Below, piece by piece: positions 4,448 through 5,356 of a stretch of DNA of 5,356 nt; the first letter of the stretch is position 1, and each line of letters starts with the position of its first letter. The position numbers and the translations under genes are program-made. Location: contig CALLME010000265.1 in NCBI GenBank assembly GCA_938007945.1, forward strand, positions 1 through 5,356, given 5' to 3'. The notes below the pieces were generated by a model that saw nothing but the letters and a program-made list of their open reading frames with translations, searched no databases and was not told the DNA's origin. This DNA comes from an uncultured Caulobacterales bacterium (GTDB taxonomy: Bacteria; Pseudomonadota; Alphaproteobacteria; Caulobacterales; Maricaulaceae).

Positions 4448-5323
4448 GTGAAACTCTCTGATTTTATCATCATGATGCTCTGTTGCCTTGGATGGGCAGG
4501 GAATTTTGTCGTGTCTGCTTGGGCTGTTGGCAATAATCCCGTGCCGCCCTTTATGCTGGCTGCAACTCGGGCTCTGATTGTGCTCCTTGTGATGGGGTGG
4601 GTGTTGTTCAAGCCGCGCCCACAAAAGTTCGGGCTCCTCCTTATTGTTTGCGCCTGCGTTGGCCCACTCCACCTTGGTTTTCTCTATACGGGACTGCAAA
4701 CCGCGAGCGCGTCGGGAAGTTCTATTGTCTCGCAAATGCTTATCCCGTTCGCGACAATATTATCGGTCATCTTTCTAGGCGAGAAAGTCGGGTGGCGACG
4801 CAGCCTAGCCATCGCGGGGGCTATCATTGGCGTTGTCGTCATGGTCTATGAACCCGACGCGATTGGCGCTGATATTGGATTACTTTACATCATCGCCGCC
4901 TATTTTGCGCTGGCTGTTGGGTCCGTCGTGATGAAGCGCGTGGGGGATATAGATTGGACACAATACGTGACATGGATGGCAGTCATCGTGCTGCTAACCA
5001 TGGCGCCAGCCTCGCTAATATTTGAAAGCGGGCAGGGCGAGGTATGGGCAAATTCTAAATGGCCGCTCCTCATTGCAGGGGGCTATGCTGCAATCGCGAT
5101 TACAATTTTCGCCCATGGTCAATATTTTACACTGGTAAAACAATACGACATTTCAACCGTGGTGCCTCTGACGCTGATGGTGACAGTCTTTGCTTGTATT
5201 CTTGGTGTCATATTCCTCAAAGAGACGCTCTATCCGCGCTATATTTTCGGGGCGGTTCTGATTCTGCCTTGCGTGTGGTATATTGCGACGCGGCAAACGG
5301 TTTTGCCGCTTCACGAAGATTAG
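4448..5323 (+). CDS. EamA-family (DMT superfamily) exporter, ten membrane helices
   Basis: The 291-residue protein is hydrophobic throughout and fits the usual length of ten-helix DMT transporters built from two EamA repeats. Repeat 1 (about 5-135) has the WAGNFVVSAWAV start (16-27), PPFMLAATRALIVLL (33-47), the Gly/Ala/Ser-rich LQTASASGSSIVSQMLIPF (83-101) and FLGEKVGWRR (109-118). Repeat 2 (about 142-283) has ISTVVPLTLMVTVFACILGV (235-254) and FLKETLYPRYIFGAVLI (256-272). Relatives such as E. coli EamA/YdeD export cysteine-pathway metabolites, and others export amino acids or drugs; the substrate here cannot be read from sequence. An in-frame TAA at 4436-4438 makes the GTG at 4448 the first possible start. 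It gives a complete first helix, whereas ATGs at 4472 and 4475 would trim it. No clear SD precedes any of them. It probably forms its own transcription unit. Confidence 0.9.
   Translation: MKLSDFIIMMLCCLGWAGNFVVSAWAVGNNPVPPFMLAATRALIVLLVMGWVLFKPRPQKFGLLLIVCACVGPLHLGFLYTGLQTASASGSSIVSQMLIPFATILSVIFLGEKVGWRRSLAIAGAIIGVVVMVYEPDAIGADIGLLYIIAAYFALAVGSVVMKRVGDIDWTQYVTWMAVIVLLTMAPASLIFESGQGEVWANSKWPLLIAGGYAAIAITIFAHGQYFTLVKQYDISTVVPLTLMVTVFACILGVIFLKETLYPRYIFGAVLILPCVWYIATRQTVLPLHED
5290..5309 (+). repeat. Perfect 8-bp hairpin near the 3' end of the transporter gene
   Basis: GCGGCAAA (5290-5297) and TTTGCCGC (5302-5309) are exact complements around the tetraloop CGGT. The stem lies inside the last codons of the transporter. 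No U-tract follows, so it is not a normal intrinsic terminator. It could stabilise the 3' end of the mRNA, cause pausing, or be chance. Confidence 0.45.
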
Positions 5324-5332
5324 GGGCATCAG

Positions 5333-5356
5333 ATGGCTGAGAATAAGACAAAACCT
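5333..5356 (+). CDS. Start of a further gene (partial, cut by the window)
   Basis: ATG at 5333 begins an open frame reading MAENKTKP that runs off the window end. AGGGG at 5322-5326, overlapping the transporter stop region, gives an SD-like site at 6-base spacing. The 9-base gap after the transporter stop suggests that it is co-transcribed and possibly translationally coupled. Eight residues do not allow a family call. Confidence 0.5.

Noticed and set aside
5059..5340. A 93-residue + strand frame overlapping the transporter end
   Set aside because: It lies in a different frame from the clearly real EamA protein, with no SD and no domain.

Overview
The window looks like chromosomal DNA of an alphaproteobacterium of moderate GC content (roughly half, judged by eye). 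The closest relatives may be among marine Hyphomonadales or Rhodobacterales-like lineages. That placement is inferred from protein style and gene order; the window has no rRNA or other marker gene. All convincing genes lie on the + strand. I see no mobile element, CRISPR array, tRNA or pseudogene.

Positions 1-36 may be the last codons of an upstream gene. Positions 37-203 are an intergenic control region with a promoter-like pair and a perfect 7-bp inverted repeat. Positions 204-2446 are a tight operon: hflK, hflC (1-base overlap) and a DUF2065 small membrane protein (21-base gap). HflK and HflC form the membrane-anchored SPFH complex that cages and modulates the FtsH protease. In many alphaproteobacteria a DegP/MucD-type periplasmic protease follows DUF2065, but here it does not.

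Positions 2447-2687 form a 241-base regulatory-looking leader. It holds a 15-codon ORF with an excellent Shine-Dalgarno (SD) sequence. It ends in a continuous 15-bp RNA hairpin that buries both the SD and the AUG of the next gene, an exported DUF4440/SnoaL-like protein (2688-3179). All four imperfect pairs of the stem are G-U wobbles on the sense strand, which points to a function in the RNA. This is the most interesting signal in the window.

Positions 3239-3952 encode a DjlA-like co-chaperone with a TerB domain and a C-terminal J domain, but without the usual N-terminal membrane anchor. Positions 4020-4379 encode a small two-helix membrane protein with a conserved-looking acidic C-terminus. 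Positions 4448-5323 encode an EamA/DMT-family exporter. A new CDS appears to start at 5333 and leaves the window. The three genes starting at 3239, 4020 and 4448 all lack a recognisable SD, unlike the genes before them.

The HflKC and DjlA-like genes share a theme of envelope and protein quality control. The remaining genes look like ordinary, separately expressed neighbours.
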